64,000 bases of DNA from Pseudomonas nabeulensis (GCF_004682045.1 NZ_QUZT01000012.1:1-64000), one strand, 5' to 3'; numbered from the stretch's first letter, positions 36,799-48,031 are shown. A program made the numbers and translations. The notes: generated by a model not told the origin, from the sequence alone.

Positions 36799-37088
36799 GG
36801 CGTTGCGATTGCCTTGGAAATCACATCGACCGTGGCGCTGACTTGCTCTTGGTAACGGTCGAGTTCCGCTTGGTGCGCCTGCTGCAGTTCGATCTGCTCG
36901 GCGCACAGGTTCAGCGCGGCCAACACCAGTAACTTGTCCCCAATCAGCGTCGGGTACTTTTTCTTGGTGGTGGCCAGGGAGGCCTTGAGCATGGTCACGG
37001 CGTGCATCAGGGTTTTGTCTTCCCCGGCCGGGGCCTTGATCGAGTAATCCTCTCCGAGAATCGAAACGACCTTTATCCCTTCATTCAT
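36795..37088 (-). CDS. ZapA-family small protein
   Basis: The 97-residue protein fits the ZapA family (FtsZ-ring-associated). An N-terminal segment VVSILGEDYSIKAPAGED is followed by a helix with the ZapA-type run GDKLLVLAALNLCAEQI and a C-terminal coiled coil. It overlaps the upstream coiled-coil gene by 4 bp (ATGA). In Pseudomonas the standard zapA lies beside 6S RNA and the ygfA-type cyclo-ligase gene, none of which is here, so this may be a second, divergent copy. Function in division is inferred from family only. Confidence 0.6.
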   Translation of the reverse strand: MNEGIKVVSILGEDYSIKAPAGEDKTLMHAVTMLKASLATTKKKYPTLIGDKLLVLAALNLCAEQIELQQAHQAELDRYQEQVSATVDVISKAIATP

Positions 37089-37315
37089 GCGCCGACAGGA
37101 CCTGCGCTCACACGCTCAACCAGGGCTTGAATGCGTGCGGCAGTGGCGCCGTGCTTTTCTTCCTGTTCCATCAGGTTCAGTTGCAGGCTGTCGTTCTCGT
37201 CCTTGGCGCGGGCCAGTTCGGCCTTGAGGGATTCGTTGCTGCCCAGCAGGTCCTGGTTCTGCTGTACGAGGTCGCTGACCAGTTGTTCCAATTGGCTGAG
37301 GGATGCTTCTAACAT
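37085..37315 (-). CDS. Small coiled-coil protein (TIGR02449-like), partner of the ZapA-like gene
   Basis: The 76-residue product is almost entirely a coiled coil (LSQLEQLVSDLVQQNQDLL and so on), resembling the short protein usually found just upstream of zapA. I chose ATG 37315 (MLEASLSQ) because the region upstream reads as non-coding and a weak GAGAA site precedes this ATG. Translational coupling with the ZapA-like gene (4-bp overlap) suggests that the two proteins act together. Confidence 0.6.
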   Translation of the reverse strand: MLEASLSQLEQLVSDLVQQNQDLLGSNESLKAELARAKDENDSLQLNLMEQEEKHGATAARIQALVERVSAGPVGA

Positions 37316-37592
37316 TTTGATTTCTCGGGCATTTTCAAAGGGCGGTGACGATAAAGAAATTTCACCTCGGATGCCAGGGTTATCCCCGGCGCGCAGCCCG
37401 ATATTTAAGGGCCGGGCCGCACTTTCGAGCCTTAGTGACTGCAATTCCCCGATCTGGTTCCTGAATCGGCCCAACCCCTCGTCAGATGCGACAAAAGCAC
37501 GCGCCCATTTAAGACTTTAGTCGTATGGCCGATACCTGATGCACACCCCGCCCCATGGCCGCACGGATCGCGCTTTTCCCCAGGATTCCAGC

Positions 37593-39218
37593 ATGTCCCT
37601 TCGTAATATGAATATCGCGCCGCGCGCCTTCCTCGGCTTTGCGTTTATTGGCGCGCTCATGTTGTTTCTCGGTGTGTTCGCCTTGAACCAGATGAGCAAG
37701 ATCCGTGGCGCTGCCGAGGACATCACCCTGTCCAGCGTGCCGAGCATTCGCGCCCTGGATGAGTTCACCCAACTGACCCTGCGCCTGCGCGTGCTGTCGT
37801 ATCGCCTGCTGACCAACCGCGAGCCGGAGGTGCAGCAGAAGACCCTGGAAACCTTTGAACTGCGCGACCAGCAGATCCGCGCCGCCCAGGCCATCTACGA
37901 AAAACTCATCGACAGCCGCGAAGAGCGCGCCGCCTATGACGAATACGTGAACCTGCTTGGCCAGTACCGCCAGATCGAAGCGCGCATGAAGAGCCTGTCG
38001 CGGGCCAACCAGGTGGAAGAGCTGCGCACGCTGATCAATACCGAGCTGTTGAGCAACTCGGAGCTGGTCAATACGGTGTTGGCGCGCCTGTTGGACATCA
38101 ATAACAAAATGGCCTTGGTCACCAACCAGGAAGCCAAGGATCAATACGACCTGGCCTTCAAGCTGGTCGTAGGCCTGCTGGTACTCGCTACCGCGTTGAC
38201 GGTGCTGTTCGCGTGGCTGCTGACCCGCAGCATCACCGTGCCCATCGCCCAGGCCCTGGAAGCCGCCGAAGAAGTCGCCGAAGGCAACCTGACGCGCCCG
38301 ATCAAGGTCGACGGCAACGACGAAGCCGGGCGCCTGCTGGCCGCCATGGCCAAGATGCAGGACAAGCTGCGCGACACGCTGCAACGCATCGCCGGTTCCG
38401 CCACCCAGTTGGCCTCGGCTGCCGAAGAACTGAACGCCGTCACCGACGAAAGCGCTCGTGGCCTGACCCAGCAGAACAACGAAATCGAACAGGCCGCCAC
38501 GGCCGTCAACGAGATGACCAGCGCGGTAGAAGAAGTCGCACGCAATGCGGTGAGCACTTCCGAAGCTTCGCGCAATGCCACCACCAGCGCCGGTGATGGC
38601 CGTGACCTGGTGCAGGAAACCGTCAGTGCCATCGAACGCATGAGCGGCGACGTGCAGGCCACCGCCAGCCTGATCGGCGACCTGGCCAACGAGTCGCGGG
38701 ACATCGGCAAGGTGCTGGACGTGATTCGCGGCCTGGCCGACCAGACCAATCTGCTGGCCTTGAACGCGGCTATCGAAGCGGCACGGGCGGGTGAAGCCGG
38801 TCGCGGGTTCGCTGTGGTGGCCGATGAGGTACGTGCCCTGGCCCATCGCACCCAGCAGTCCACCAGCGAGATCGAGCGGATGATCGGCAGCATCCAGGCC
38901 GGCACCGAACACGCGGTGGACTCGATGCGCAACAGCACCGAGCGGGCGGAATCGACGTTGAACATCGCCAAAGGCGCGGGGATGTCGCTGGACACCATCA
39001 ACACCGCGATTGTCGAGATCAACGAGCGCAATTTGGTGATCGCCAGCGCGGCGGAAGAGCAGGCGCAGGTGGCGCGGGAAGTGGACCGTAACCTGGTGAA
39101 TATCCGGGATCTGTCGGTGCAGTCGGCGACGGGTGCCAGCCAGACCAGTGCGGCGAGCAGTGAGTTGTCGCGCCTGGCGGTGGATCTGAACGGCATGGTC
39201 GGGCGTTTCCGCCTTTAA
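37593..39218 (+). CDS. Methyl-accepting chemotaxis protein
   Basis: This inner-membrane chemoreceptor has 541 residues. TM1 lies at about residues 10-31 and a periplasmic four-helix-bundle (4HB_MCP) sensor at about 32-188. TM2 is at about 190-210, the HAMP domain follows ([20 protein letters not shown]), and then the long cytoplasmic coiled coil with the CheA/CheW tip [20 protein letters not shown]. No C-terminal CheR-binding pentapeptide is visible. ATG 37593 follows AGGA by seven bases. The ligand is unknown. Confidence 0.92.
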   Translation: MSLRNMNIAPRAFLGFAFIGALMLFLGVFALNQMSKIRGAAEDITLSSVPSIRALDEFTQLTLRLRVLSYRLLTNREPEVQQKTLETFELRDQQIRAAQAIYEKLIDSREERAAYDEYVNLLGQYRQIEARMKSLSRANQVEELRTLINTELLSNSELVNTVLARLLDINNKMALVTNQEAKDQYDLAFKLVVGLLVLATALTVLFAWLLTRSITVPIAQALEAAEEVAEGNLTRPIKVDGNDEAGRLLAAMAKMQDKLRDTLQRIAGSATQLASAAEELNAVTDESARGLTQQNNEIEQAATAVNEMTSAVEEVARNAVSTSEASRNATTSAGDGRDLVQETVSAIERMSGDVQATASLIGDLANESRDIGKVLDVIRGLADQTNLLALNAAIEAARAGEAGRGFAVVADEVRALAHRTQQSTSEIERMIGSIQAGTEHAVDSMRNSTERAESTLNIAKGAGMSLDTINTAIVEINERNLVIASAAEEQAQVAREVDRNLVNIRDLSVQSATGASQTSAASSELSRLAVDLNGMVGRFRL

Positions 39219-39240
39219 CTGCCACACCTCGGTCAAAAAT

Positions 39241-39327
39241 GTGGGAGGGGGCTTGCCCCCGATGGCGGTGTGTCAGTCGACACATCCTCTCCTGATCCAC
39301 CGCCATCGGGGGCAAGCCCCCTCCCAC
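39241..39327. repeat. REP doublet (REPIN)
   Basis: Complete 87-bp doublet beginning 22 bp after the chemoreceptor stop codon, with the common arms. Confidence 0.9.
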
Positions 39328-39451
39328 ATTGGATCTACGCCAACCGGCAAAAGCTTTTTGACAGCACAGCAATTCAACAGGTTAGAATCGCTGGCACGCA
39401 GACTGCATGGTCAGTTTGCGCCCCGTCTTGTTTACTCATGGAGTACTGCCT

Positions 39452-41194
39452 TTGAATGCGACGACCATCAACAGCCTGTTCTTGATCGGCGCGTTGCTGG
39501 TGAGTGCGAGCATTCTGGTGAGTTCCCTTTCGTCCCGCCTGGGGATCCCGATCCTGGTGATCATCCTGGCCGTGGGCATGGTCGCCGGCGTCGATGGCGG
39601 CGGCATCATTTTCGATAACTACCCGACTGCCTATTTGGTGGGCAACCTTGCACTGGCGGTGATCCTGCTGGACGGCGGCTTGCGCACGCGGGTGGCGAGT
39701 TTCCGCGTGGCACTCTGGCCGGCGTTGTCGCTGGCCACGGTGGGGGTGTTGATTACCACCGGCCTCACCGGCATGGCGGCGGCCTGGTTGTTCGACCTCA
39801 ATATCATCCAGGGCTTGCTGATCGGCGCCATCGTCGGTTCTACGGACGCGGCGGCAGTGTTCTCGCTGCTGGGCGGCAAGGGCCTGAACGAACGGGTCAC
39901 CGCCAGCCTGGAAATCGAATCCGGCAGTAACGACCCGATGGCGGTGTTCCTCACCGTTACGCTGATCGACATGCTCGCCAGCGGCCAGACCGGCCTGCAT
40001 TGGAGCCTGCTGACACACCTGGTGCGCGAATTCGGCATCGGCGGCATCATCGGCCTGGGTGGCGGCTGGCTGATGTTGCAGATGGTCAACCGTATCAACC
40101 TGGCCACCGGCCTGTACCCGATCCTGGTGATCGCCGGCGGCCTGTTCGTGTTCGCCGTGACCAACGCCCTACACGGCAGCGGCTTCCTCGCCGTGTACCT
40201 GTGCGGCCTGGTGATCGGCAACCGCCCGGTGCGCAGCCGCCATGGCATTCTGCATATGCTCGACGGCATGGCCTGGCTGGCGCAGATCGGCATGTTCCTG
40301 GTGCTGGGCTTGCTGGTCACGCCCCATGATTTGCTGCCGATTGCTTTGCCTGCGCTGGGCCTGGCCCTGTGGATGATTTTGTTTGCGCGGCCGCTGTCGG
40401 TGATGGTTGGCCTGCTGCCCTTCAAAGCGTTCCACGGCCGTGAAAAAGCCTTTATTGCCTGGGTTGGCCTGCGCGGCGCGGTCCCGATCATTCTGGCGGT
40501 GTTCCCGCTGATGGCCGGCCTGCCCCATGCGCAGCTGTACTTCAACCTGGCGTTCTTTATCGTGCTGGTCTCGCTGCTGGTGCAGGGCACCAGCCTGCCG
40601 TGGGTAGCCAAGTTGCTCAAGGTCACCGTACCTCCGGATCCCGCGCCGATCTCTCGGGCTGCGCTGGAAGTGCACGTCACCAGCGAGTGGGAGCTGTTCG
40701 TCTACCGCCTGGGCGCCGAAAAGTGGTGCATCGGCGCCGCTTTGCGCGAGCTGAAAATGCCCGAAGGCACGCGTATTGCCGCACTGTTCCGTGGCCAGCA
40801 ACTGCTCCATCCGTCGGGTAGTACGGTGCTGGAAGTGGACGATTTGCTCTGCGTGATCGGCCATGAACATAACCTCTCGGCCCTGGGCAAACTGTTCAGC
40901 CAGGCGCCACAACGTGGTCTCGATTTGCGCTTCTTCGGCGACTTCGTGCTGGAAGGCGACGCCCAGCTGGGCGCGGTTTCGGCCCTGTATGGCCTCAAGC
41001 TCGAAGGCATCGACCCGGACATGCCGCTGAGCAGTTTCATCACCCAGAAAGTCGGCGGCGCCCCCATCGTCGGCGACCAGGTGGAATGGAACAACACCAT
41101 CTGGACCGTCGCGGTCATGGACGGGAACAAGATCGGCAAAGTGGGCGTCAGATTCCCCGAAGGAAGTCGCCCGGGGCCCGGACTCTTCCTCTAA
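39452..41194 (+). CDS. nhaP2: Cation/proton antiporter NhaP2 (CPA1 family, CvrA-type)
   Basis: The 580-residue protein has about 12 membrane helices in residues 1-395, with the CPA1 signature [12 protein letters not shown] shortened here to [11 protein letters not shown] near residue 160. A cytoplasmic TrkA_C-type domain follows ([20 protein letters not shown] onward). It exchanges potassium or sodium for protons. I favour the TTG at 39452 (reading [10 protein letters not shown]) because GGAG lies eight bases before it and it gives the family's usual 580 residues. The frame is open for 15 more codons upstream. Confidence 0.85.
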   Translation: MNATTINSLFLIGALLVSASILVSSLSSRLGIPILVIILAVGMVAGVDGGGIIFDNYPTAYLVGNLALAVILLDGGLRTRVASFRVALWPALSLATVGVLITTGLTGMAAAWLFDLNIIQGLLIGAIVGSTDAAAVFSLLGGKGLNERVTASLEIESGSNDPMAVFLTVTLIDMLASGQTGLHWSLLTHLVREFGIGGIIGLGGGWLMLQMVNRINLATGLYPILVIAGGLFVFAVTNALHGSGFLAVYLCGLVIGNRPVRSRHGILHMLDGMAWLAQIGMFLVLGLLVTPHDLLPIALPALGLALWMILFARPLSVMVGLLPFKAFHGREKAFIAWVGLRGAVPIILAVFPLMAGLPHAQLYFNLAFFIVLVSLLVQGTSLPWVAKLLKVTVPPDPAPISRAALEVHVTSEWELFVYRLGAEKWCIGAALRELKMPEGTRIAALFRGQQLLHPSGSTVLEVDDLLCVIGHEHNLSALGKLFSQAPQRGLDLRFFGDFVLEGDAQLGAVSALYGLKLEGIDPDMPLSSFITQKVGGAPIVGDQVEWNNTIWTVAVMDGNKIGKVGVRFPEGSRPGPGLFL

Positions 41195-41246
41195 ACTGCG
41201 GAGCGACAGTTCGCTCCCTTTTTCCCATTTTGCTCGACCGGTCTCT

Positions 41247-44200
41247 ATGCCAACCCTGCGCACGTTCCTCGCCACTGCCCTGCTGGGCCTGACCCTCTGT
41301 GTCGGCACCGTTCACGCGGCCGACCCGCCCAGCGCCGACGCCATCCAGCAATCCCTGGACAAACTGCCCGACCGCAAGTTGCCCGACGCCGACATGAAGG
41401 CGTTGCAGACCGTCCTGCAACAAACCCTCACTTACCTGGGCAACAAGCAGGATTACGAGCAACGCCTGGTCGACCTCAAGCGCCAGCTGGAAGACGCGCC
41501 GCGCCAGACCGCCGAAAACCAACGCGAACTCACCCGCCTCAAGGCCACCAAGGTCATCCCGGTGGCCCAACGCTACGCCACCCTGCCGGTGCCGCAGCTT
41601 GAGCAACTGCTGGTGCAGCGCACCACCCAGCAAGGCGACCTGCAAAAAGACCTGGCCGACGCCAACAGCCTGAGCATCGCCGCCCAGACCCGCCCCGAGC
41701 GCGCCCAGACCGAGATCAGCAGCAGCCAGTCGCGCATTCTGCAAATCAATTCGATCCTCAAGGCCGGCAAGGACAATGGCAAAACCCTCAGCGGCGACCA
41801 GCGCAACCAACTGAATGCCGAACTTGCCGCCCTGAATGCACTGATCCCGCTGCGCCGCCAGGAACTGGCCGGCAACAGCCAACTGCAAGACCTGGGCAAC
41901 AGCCAGCACGACCTGGTGCTGGAAAAGACCGCGCGCCTGGAACAAGAGATCCAGGACCTGCAAACCCTGATCAACCAGAAACGCCTGGCCCAGTCCCAGC
42001 AAACGGTGACGCAGCAGTCCATCGAAGCGCAAAAGGCCGGCGGCAGCAGCCTGCTGGCCACCGAAAGCGCAGCCAACCTGAAACTCTCCGACTACCTGCT
42101 CAAAAGCACCGACCGCCTCAACGACCTGACCCAGAAAAACCTGCAAACCAAGCAGCAACTGGACTCGGTAACTCAGAGCGACGCCGCCCTGGATGAGCAG
42201 ATCAACGTGCTCAAGGGCAGCCTGTTGCTGTCCAAGATTCTCTATAAACAGAAGCAAGCCCTGCCGCGTCTCAGCGTGGACCGCGACCTGGCGGACGACA
42301 TCGCCAACATTCGCCTGTACCAGTTCGAGGTGAACCAGCAGCGCGAGTTGATCAGCTCACCCAGCACCTATGTGGATAACTTACTGGCCAACCAGTCGCC
42401 GGAAGACGTTACCCCACAATTGCGCCGCACCCTGCTGGAACTGGCGATCACCCGCAGCGACTTGCTGGAGCGCCTGAGCCGTGAGCTGAGCGCGCTGCTC
42501 AATGAATCGATCACGTTGCAACTGAACCAGAAACAATTGCTCAGCACCGCGACGACCCTGCGCGCAACGCTGGACGAGCAGATGTTCTGGATCCCCAGCA
42601 ACAAGCCGCTGGACACCGAGTGGCTGGAAACCGTACCCGCGCGCCTGAGCAAGCAAGTCACCAGCCTGCCATGGGCCTCCAGCGTCAGCGAACTGTACGA
42701 CGGCCTGACCCAACGCCCGTTGCTGTTCCTGCCGCTGCTGCTGTTGATCGGCGCGCTGCTGTGGCGCCGTAAGAACCTGTATCAACGCTTGAACAAGGTC
42801 CACCAGGACATCGGCCACTTCAAGCGTGACAGCCAGTGGCATACGCCCCAGGCCATCCTGATCAATATCCTGTTGGCGATGCCGGTGGCGCTGGGCCTGG
42901 CGCTGTGCGGCTACGCATTGCAGATCGATGCCCGCGGGCAGAACGCCAACCTGGGCGCGGCACTGCTGCAAATCGCCCAGGCGTGGATGGTGTTCTACAC
43001 CGCCTACCGCATCCTTGCGCCGGGCGGCGTGGCCGAGTTGCACTTCCGCTGGGAAAAACCCCAGGTCGAATTCCTGCAAGGCTGGGTGCGCAAGCTCGGG
43101 CTGGTGGTACTGGCGCTGGTGGCCGTGGTGGCCATCGCCGAGCATCAACCGGCGGCGCTGGCCGACGACGTGCTGGGCATCGGCGTGGTGCTGCTGTGCT
43201 ACGCGCTGATGGCCTGGCTGCTGGGGCGCCTGCTGCTCAACAGCCCGACCCACGAAAAGGCCTCGCTGTTCCGCAAGGCCGTGGGCCTGGTGTTCACCGC
43301 CCTGCCCATCGCGCTGTTTGTCGCCGTGTGCTTTGGCTACTACTACACCGCGCTCAAGCTCAGCGACCGGTTGATCAACACCCTGTACCTGCTGATGTTC
43401 TGGCTGGTAATCGAAGCCACCTTCGTCCGCGGCCTGGGTGTTGCTGCACGACGCCTGGCCTACGCCCGCGCCCTGGCCAAGCGCCAGGCCGCCAAGGAGG
43501 CTGGCGAAGGCGAAGTGGTGATCGAAGAGCCGACCCTGGACATCGAACAGGTCAACGAACAATCCATGCGCCTGATCCGTCTGGCCTTGCTCGGCGGCTT
43601 TATCGCGGCGCTGTACTGGGTGTGGTCGGACCTGATTTCGGTGTTCTCCTACCTGGACAACGTCACCCTCTACGAATACACCAGCGGCACCGGCGCCAAT
43701 ATCAGCATGGTGCCCATCAGCATCGGCGACTTGCTCGGCGCGCTGATCATCGTCGGTATCACCTTTGCACTGGCGCGCAACTTGCCCGGTCTGTTGGAAG
43801 TACTGGTGCTGTCCAAGCTGGATTTGGCCCAGGGCAGCGCCTATGCGACCACCACGCTGCTGTCCTATGTGATTGCCGGCGTGGGCTTTGTCTCCACCCT
43901 GTCCACCCTCGGCGTGAGCTGGGACAAGTTGCAATGGCTGGTGGCGGCACTGTCGGTGGGCCTGGGCTTCGGCATGCAGGAGATCTTCGCCAACTTTATC
44001 TCCGGCATCATGATCTTGTTCGAGCGCCCAGTGCGGATTGGCGACACCATCACCATCGGCAACCTGTCAGGCACCGTGAGCAAGATCCGCATCCGCGCCA
44101 CCACGATTACCGACTTTGATCGCAAGGACATCATTGTCCCGAACAAAACCTTCATTACCGGGCAACTGATCAACTGGTCGCTGACCGACACCATCACCCG

Positions 44201-44585
44201 CGTCACGCTGAAACTGGGCGTGGACTACGGCTCGGACCTGGACCGCGTGAAGGAGCTGCTGCTCAAGGCTGCCCGCGACAACCCGCGCGTGCTCAAGGAG
44301 CCCGAGCCCCACGTGTACTTCCTCAACTTCGGTGAAAGTACCCTCGACCACGAGCTGCGCATGCACGTGCGCGACCTGGGCGACCGCAACCCGGTGATCG
44401 ACGAAGTGAACCGCTTTATCAACCGCGAGTTCAAGAAAGAGAACATCAATATTTCCTTCCGTCAGATGGAGGTCTACCTCAAGAACCTCCACGGCCAGGA
44501 ATACAAACTGGTGGAAGTCGACGGCCCGCCCAAGCCCGCCAACGACGGCGGCGTGCAGGAACCGCCACCGAGCAAACTCGACTAA
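41247..44585 (+). CDS. mscK: MscK/KefA-type mechanosensitive channel
   Basis: The 1112-residue protein has a signal peptide (residues 1-25, ending VHA), a long periplasmic coiled-coil region (about 26-480), some eight membrane segments (about 490-830) and the C-terminal MscS pore and vestibule (from about 860). The pore helix reads GLGFGMQEIFANFISG, followed by the beta domain FERPVRIGDTITIGNLSG. It releases ions during hypo-osmotic stress. It follows nhaP2 by 52 bp and may be co-transcribed, grouping two ion-homeostasis genes. Confidence 0.9.
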   Translation: MPTLRTFLATALLGLTLCVGTVHAADPPSADAIQQSLDKLPDRKLPDADMKALQTVLQQTLTYLGNKQDYEQRLVDLKRQLEDAPRQTAENQRELTRLKATKVIPVAQRYATLPVPQLEQLLVQRTTQQGDLQKDLADANSLSIAAQTRPERAQTEISSSQSRILQINSILKAGKDNGKTLSGDQRNQLNAELAALNALIPLRRQELAGNSQLQDLGNSQHDLVLEKTARLEQEIQDLQTLINQKRLAQSQQTVTQQSIEAQKAGGSSLLATESAANLKLSDYLLKSTDRLNDLTQKNLQTKQQLDSVTQSDAALDEQINVLKGSLLLSKILYKQKQALPRLSVDRDLADDIANIRLYQFEVNQQRELISSPSTYVDNLLANQSPEDVTPQLRRTLLELAITRSDLLERLSRELSALLNESITLQLNQKQLLSTATTLRATLDEQMFWIPSNKPLDTEWLETVPARLSKQVTSLPWASSVSELYDGLTQRPLLFLPLLLLIGALLWRRKNLYQRLNKVHQDIGHFKRDSQWHTPQAILINILLAMPVALGLALCGYALQIDARGQNANLGAALLQIAQAWMVFYTAYRILAPGGVAELHFRWEKPQVEFLQGWVRKLGLVVLALVAVVAIAEHQPAALADDVLGIGVVLLCYALMAWLLGRLLLNSPTHEKASLFRKAVGLVFTALPIALFVAVCFGYYYTALKLSDRLINTLYLLMFWLVIEATFVRGLGVAARRLAYARALAKRQAAKEAGEGEVVIEEPTLDIEQVNEQSMRLIRLALLGGFIAALYWVWSDLISVFSYLDNVTLYEYTSGTGANISMVPISIGDLLGALIIVGITFALARNLPGLLEVLVLSKLDLAQGSAYATTTLLSYVIAGVGFVSTLSTLGVSWDKLQWLVAALSVGLGFGMQEIFANFISGIMILFERPVRIGDTITIGNLSGTVSKIRIRATTITDFDRKDIIVPNKTFITGQLINWSLTDTITRVTLKLGVDYGSDLDRVKELLLKAARDNPRVLKEPEPHVYFLNFGESTLDHELRMHVRDLGDRNPVIDEVNRFINREFKKENINISFRQMEVYLKNLHGQEYKLVEVDGPPKPANDGGVQEPPPSKLD

Positions 44586-46097
<1,512 letters not shown>

Positions 46098-46137
46098 GAA
46101 GGCATATCCAGAGGATCACCCATCACTTCAATCGTGA

Positions 46138-46539
46138 TCAGATGAACATGTCCACCGGCACCTTGAAGAACTCCGCCAGCCAACGAATCTGTCGAACGTT
46201 CAGCTGGCGTTTTCCACTAAGAATTTCTGACACAACTGACTGAGGCCCGACGCCAGGCAAATCACTCTGCGTCAAACCATGCTCTTGCATCATTGACCTC
46301 AGCACCTCGACACCGCTCACTTCTGGTATTGGCCAATGCTCCAAGTCATAGGCCTCCACCCAGTCACCGATGATATCGACCACCCCCATCAGCGGGTGGG
46401 TTTCATCTTCTCCGACGATATCTAGCAACTCGTCGAGCGCTTCCACCAGCACATCGTAATCTGCCTCGGTTTTTGGCTTGCGCAATAGGGGTGACACGAA
46501 TCGCCAATGCTGGGCAACTTGCTCGATCAATGCACTCAA
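46138..46539 (-). CDS. higA: HigA-type antitoxin with helix-turn-helix
   Basis: The 133-residue protein has an acidic N-terminal half (DYDVLVEALDELLDIVGEDE) and a C-terminal HTH (QEHGLTQSDLPGVGPQSVV then SEILSGKRQLNVRQIRWLA). This is the layout of antitoxins paired with HigB. I propose a TTG start at 46539: AAGGAG lies ten bases before it, at the end of higB, and no ATG or GTG is available near. The frame is open further upstream but that part overlaps higB out of frame. It should neutralise HigB and repress the operon. Confidence 0.75.
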   Translation of the reverse strand: MSALIEQVAQHWRFVSPLLRKPKTEADYDVLVEALDELLDIVGEDETHPLMGVVDIIGDWVEAYDLEHWPIPEVSGVEVLRSMMQEHGLTQSDLPGVGPQSVVSEILSGKRQLNVRQIRWLAEFFKVPVDMFI

Positions 46540-46546
46540 TTCTCGG

Positions 46547-46834
46547 TTACTCCTTCCATTTTCCCTTGTCGTATTCGCGATGATCCAGAACATGTCGGAT
46601 ATACAGACGCTGCACCCGAAAGCGCACAAGCGCAATGAGGCGTAGCTTGTTCCCTCCGACGTTGAAAACATGCAGCTCGCCCACCTTGTCCACAGCCGGA
46701 AACACCGCTTTCAATGCCGCAAAGTCTTCAGGACTGACGACTTTGACTTTCCGATACCACTCATCCAACGCGCTGGACGAATGAGGCCATTTTTCCTTGG
46801 CACTACGGATTTGCTTCGCACTAATCACTCGCAC
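46547..46834 (-). CDS. higB: HigB-type mRNA interferase toxin
   Basis: The 95-residue product matches the HigB_toxin family: it begins MRVISAKQIRSAKEKWPHS and ends with the hallmark YIRHVLDHREYDKGKW. Such toxins cut translated mRNA on the ribosome. The GTG start at 46834 has AAGGA six bases upstream. It precedes the antitoxin gene, as is usual for higBA, with seven bases between the higB stop and the proposed higA start. The pair sits between selO and trxC on the opposite strand and is probably an insertion. Confidence 0.82.
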   Translation of the reverse strand: MRVISAKQIRSAKEKWPHSSSALDEWYRKVKVVSPEDFAALKAVFPAVDKVGELHVFNVGGNKLRLIALVRFRVQRLYIRHVLDHREYDKGKWKE

Positions 46835-46844
46835 GCAACATCCT

Positions 46845-46899
46845 TATCGCATCTTGCTATGAAGGTTAAACCCGAAACACAGCTATCGCAATTTGCTAT
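46845..46899. promoter_or_regulatory. Two operator copies upstream of higBA
   Basis: TATCGCATCTTGCTAT (46845-46860) and TATCGCAATTTGCTAT (46884-46899) are 14/16 identical and 39 bp apart. The outer one is the core of a near-perfect palindrome (GCTATCGCAA-T-TTGCTATAGC). The inner copy begins 11 bp before the higB start codon, so protein bound there would block transcription. These are likely the HigA binding sites. The rest of the gap to trxC (to 47072) shows nothing else I can name. Confidence 0.6.
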
Positions 46900-47072
46900 A
46901 GCGTGCAACAGACCAATGGCGCGTTGTCTAACACGCCTTCACAGACTAGATAGGCATGCGCAGTTGGCACTGATAATTCTGTGAGCATATGCAACGCTGC
47001 CATTAGCCTTGATAACACCTCTGTCCGACTCCAAATTGGACCTTATTGATTCGTTTCGCTGGAGCCTTCGAC

Positions 47073-47507
47073 ATGCCTGAACCTCTCGTAATCCCGTGCC
47101 CTCACTGCAACGGCCTCAACCGCATCCCCGGCGAGCGCCTAGGCGATGCGCCCAAGTGCGGGCGCTGCAAGCAACCGGTTTTGCTGGATGAGCCTTTCGA
47201 ACTGAAACAAGGCGACTATGCCAGTCAGATCAAAGGCGACTTGCCGTTGCTGGTGGATGTGTGGGCTGAGTGGTGCGGGCCGTGTAAATCGTTCGCGCCG
47301 GTGTTTGAGCAGGCGGCTGGGCAGCTGGAGGGCAAGTGCCGGCTGGCGAAGCTGGACAGTGAGGCGAATCAGCAGTTGTCGGCGCAGTTGGGGATCCGCT
47401 CGATCCCGAGCTTGATTCTGTTCAAGAACGGTCGCGAAGTGGCGCGCCAGAGCGGGGCGTTTCCGTTGCCGCAGTTGATGGCGTGGTTGCGCAGCCAGGG
47501 TGTGTAA
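47073..47507 (+). CDS. trxC: Thioredoxin 2 (TrxC) with N-terminal zinc finger
   Basis: The 144-residue protein reduces disulfides in the cytoplasm. Residues 1-35 contain two CxxC pairs (CPHC and CGRC) forming the zinc finger of Trx2. The thioredoxin domain follows with the active site WCGPCK near residue 67 and the cis-Pro in RSIPSLILF. ATG 47073 has GGAG eight bases upstream; the in-frame ATG at 47046 lacks a good site. Confidence 0.92.
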   Translation: MPEPLVIPCPHCNGLNRIPGERLGDAPKCGRCKQPVLLDEPFELKQGDYASQIKGDLPLLVDVWAEWCGPCKSFAPVFEQAAGQLEGKCRLAKLDSEANQQLSAQLGIRSIPSLILFKNGREVARQSGAFPLPQLMAWLRSQGV

Positions 47508-47536
47508 CCCAACCCTTAAAGCAACACAGATCAAAT

Positions 47537-47623
47537 GTGGGAGGGGGCTTGCCCCCGATGGCGGTGTTCAGGCAATACATGTGCTGACTGAACCACTGCT
47601 ATCGGGGGCAAGCCCCCTCCCAC
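47537..47623. repeat. REP doublet (REPIN)
   Basis: Complete 87-bp doublet between trxC and the convergent DUF6124 gene, with the common arms. Confidence 0.9.
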
Positions 47624-47637
47624 ATTTTGACTGTGCG

Positions 47638-47853
47638 CTACCTTGAGGTCAGCGGCGCTTCGCGGTCCATCATTTGGCCGACCAGCATCACGCCCAGTTC
47701 GCTTAATTGATGGATAGCCAGGGCCACGTCGCGGTGTTCGCCGGTGAGGTCGTTGGACAGGTTGAGCAAGAGGGTGCGCACGGAGGAGAAGGTCTCGTAG
47801 CTGTTGAGCACGAGGGTCTCGGTGGGGAGGTTGGGGGTAACGGTGAATAACAT
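47638..47853 (-). CDS. Short DUF6124-like protein
   Basis: The 71-residue protein resembles the C-terminal half of DUF6124 proteins, which are common and often multicopy in Pseudomonas: ETLVLNSYETFSSVRTLLLN, then DVALAIHQLSELGVMLVGQM. Family members as I remember them run to about 110 residues, so this copy lacks the N-terminal 40 or so. A weak GAGAA site lies about ten bases upstream of the ATG. The long 5' region is strongly structured (47889-48031), which suggests post-transcriptional control. No function is known to me. Confidence 0.6.
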   Translation of the reverse strand: MLFTVTPNLPTETLVLNSYETFSSVRTLLLNLSNDLTGEHRDVALAIHQLSELGVMLVGQMMDREAPLTSR

Positions 47854-47888
47854 GCTTTTCGTTCTCTGATAGGGCCGTCACCTATTCG

Positions 47889-48031
47889 CTACTAAACGAG
47901 GGCGGCAGCTGTACGCAGGTTAGTAGACCGGGAACGAAAGCAAAAACCGGCGCACCCAAAGGTGCCCTGCGCACAGCTACCATAAGATTTTGGAGCCTTG
48001 CACATGCTTTCGTCTGACTGGGCTACTAAAC
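47889..48031 (-). ncRNA. Structured leader RNA upstream of the DUF6124 gene (pseudoknot-like)
   Basis: Read on the minus strand, the segment has these helices. A: GTTTAGTAG (48031-48023) with A' CTACTAAC (47926-47919). B: ACGAAAGCA (48013-48005) with B' TGCTTTCGT (47942-47934). D: a hairpin GGCACC-TTTG-GGTGCGCC (47966-47949). C: AGCTGTGCGCA (47978-47968) with C' TGCGTACAGCT (47917-47907). C lies inside B-B' and C' outside A-A', so C-C' is a pseudoknot. A second GTTTAGTAG (A'', 47897-47889) can replace A. The single difference in C-C' is a G-U pair only on the minus strand, which favours this strand, the same as the gene 35 bp downstream. Bases 48032-48208 show nothing I recognise. Confidence 0.55.
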
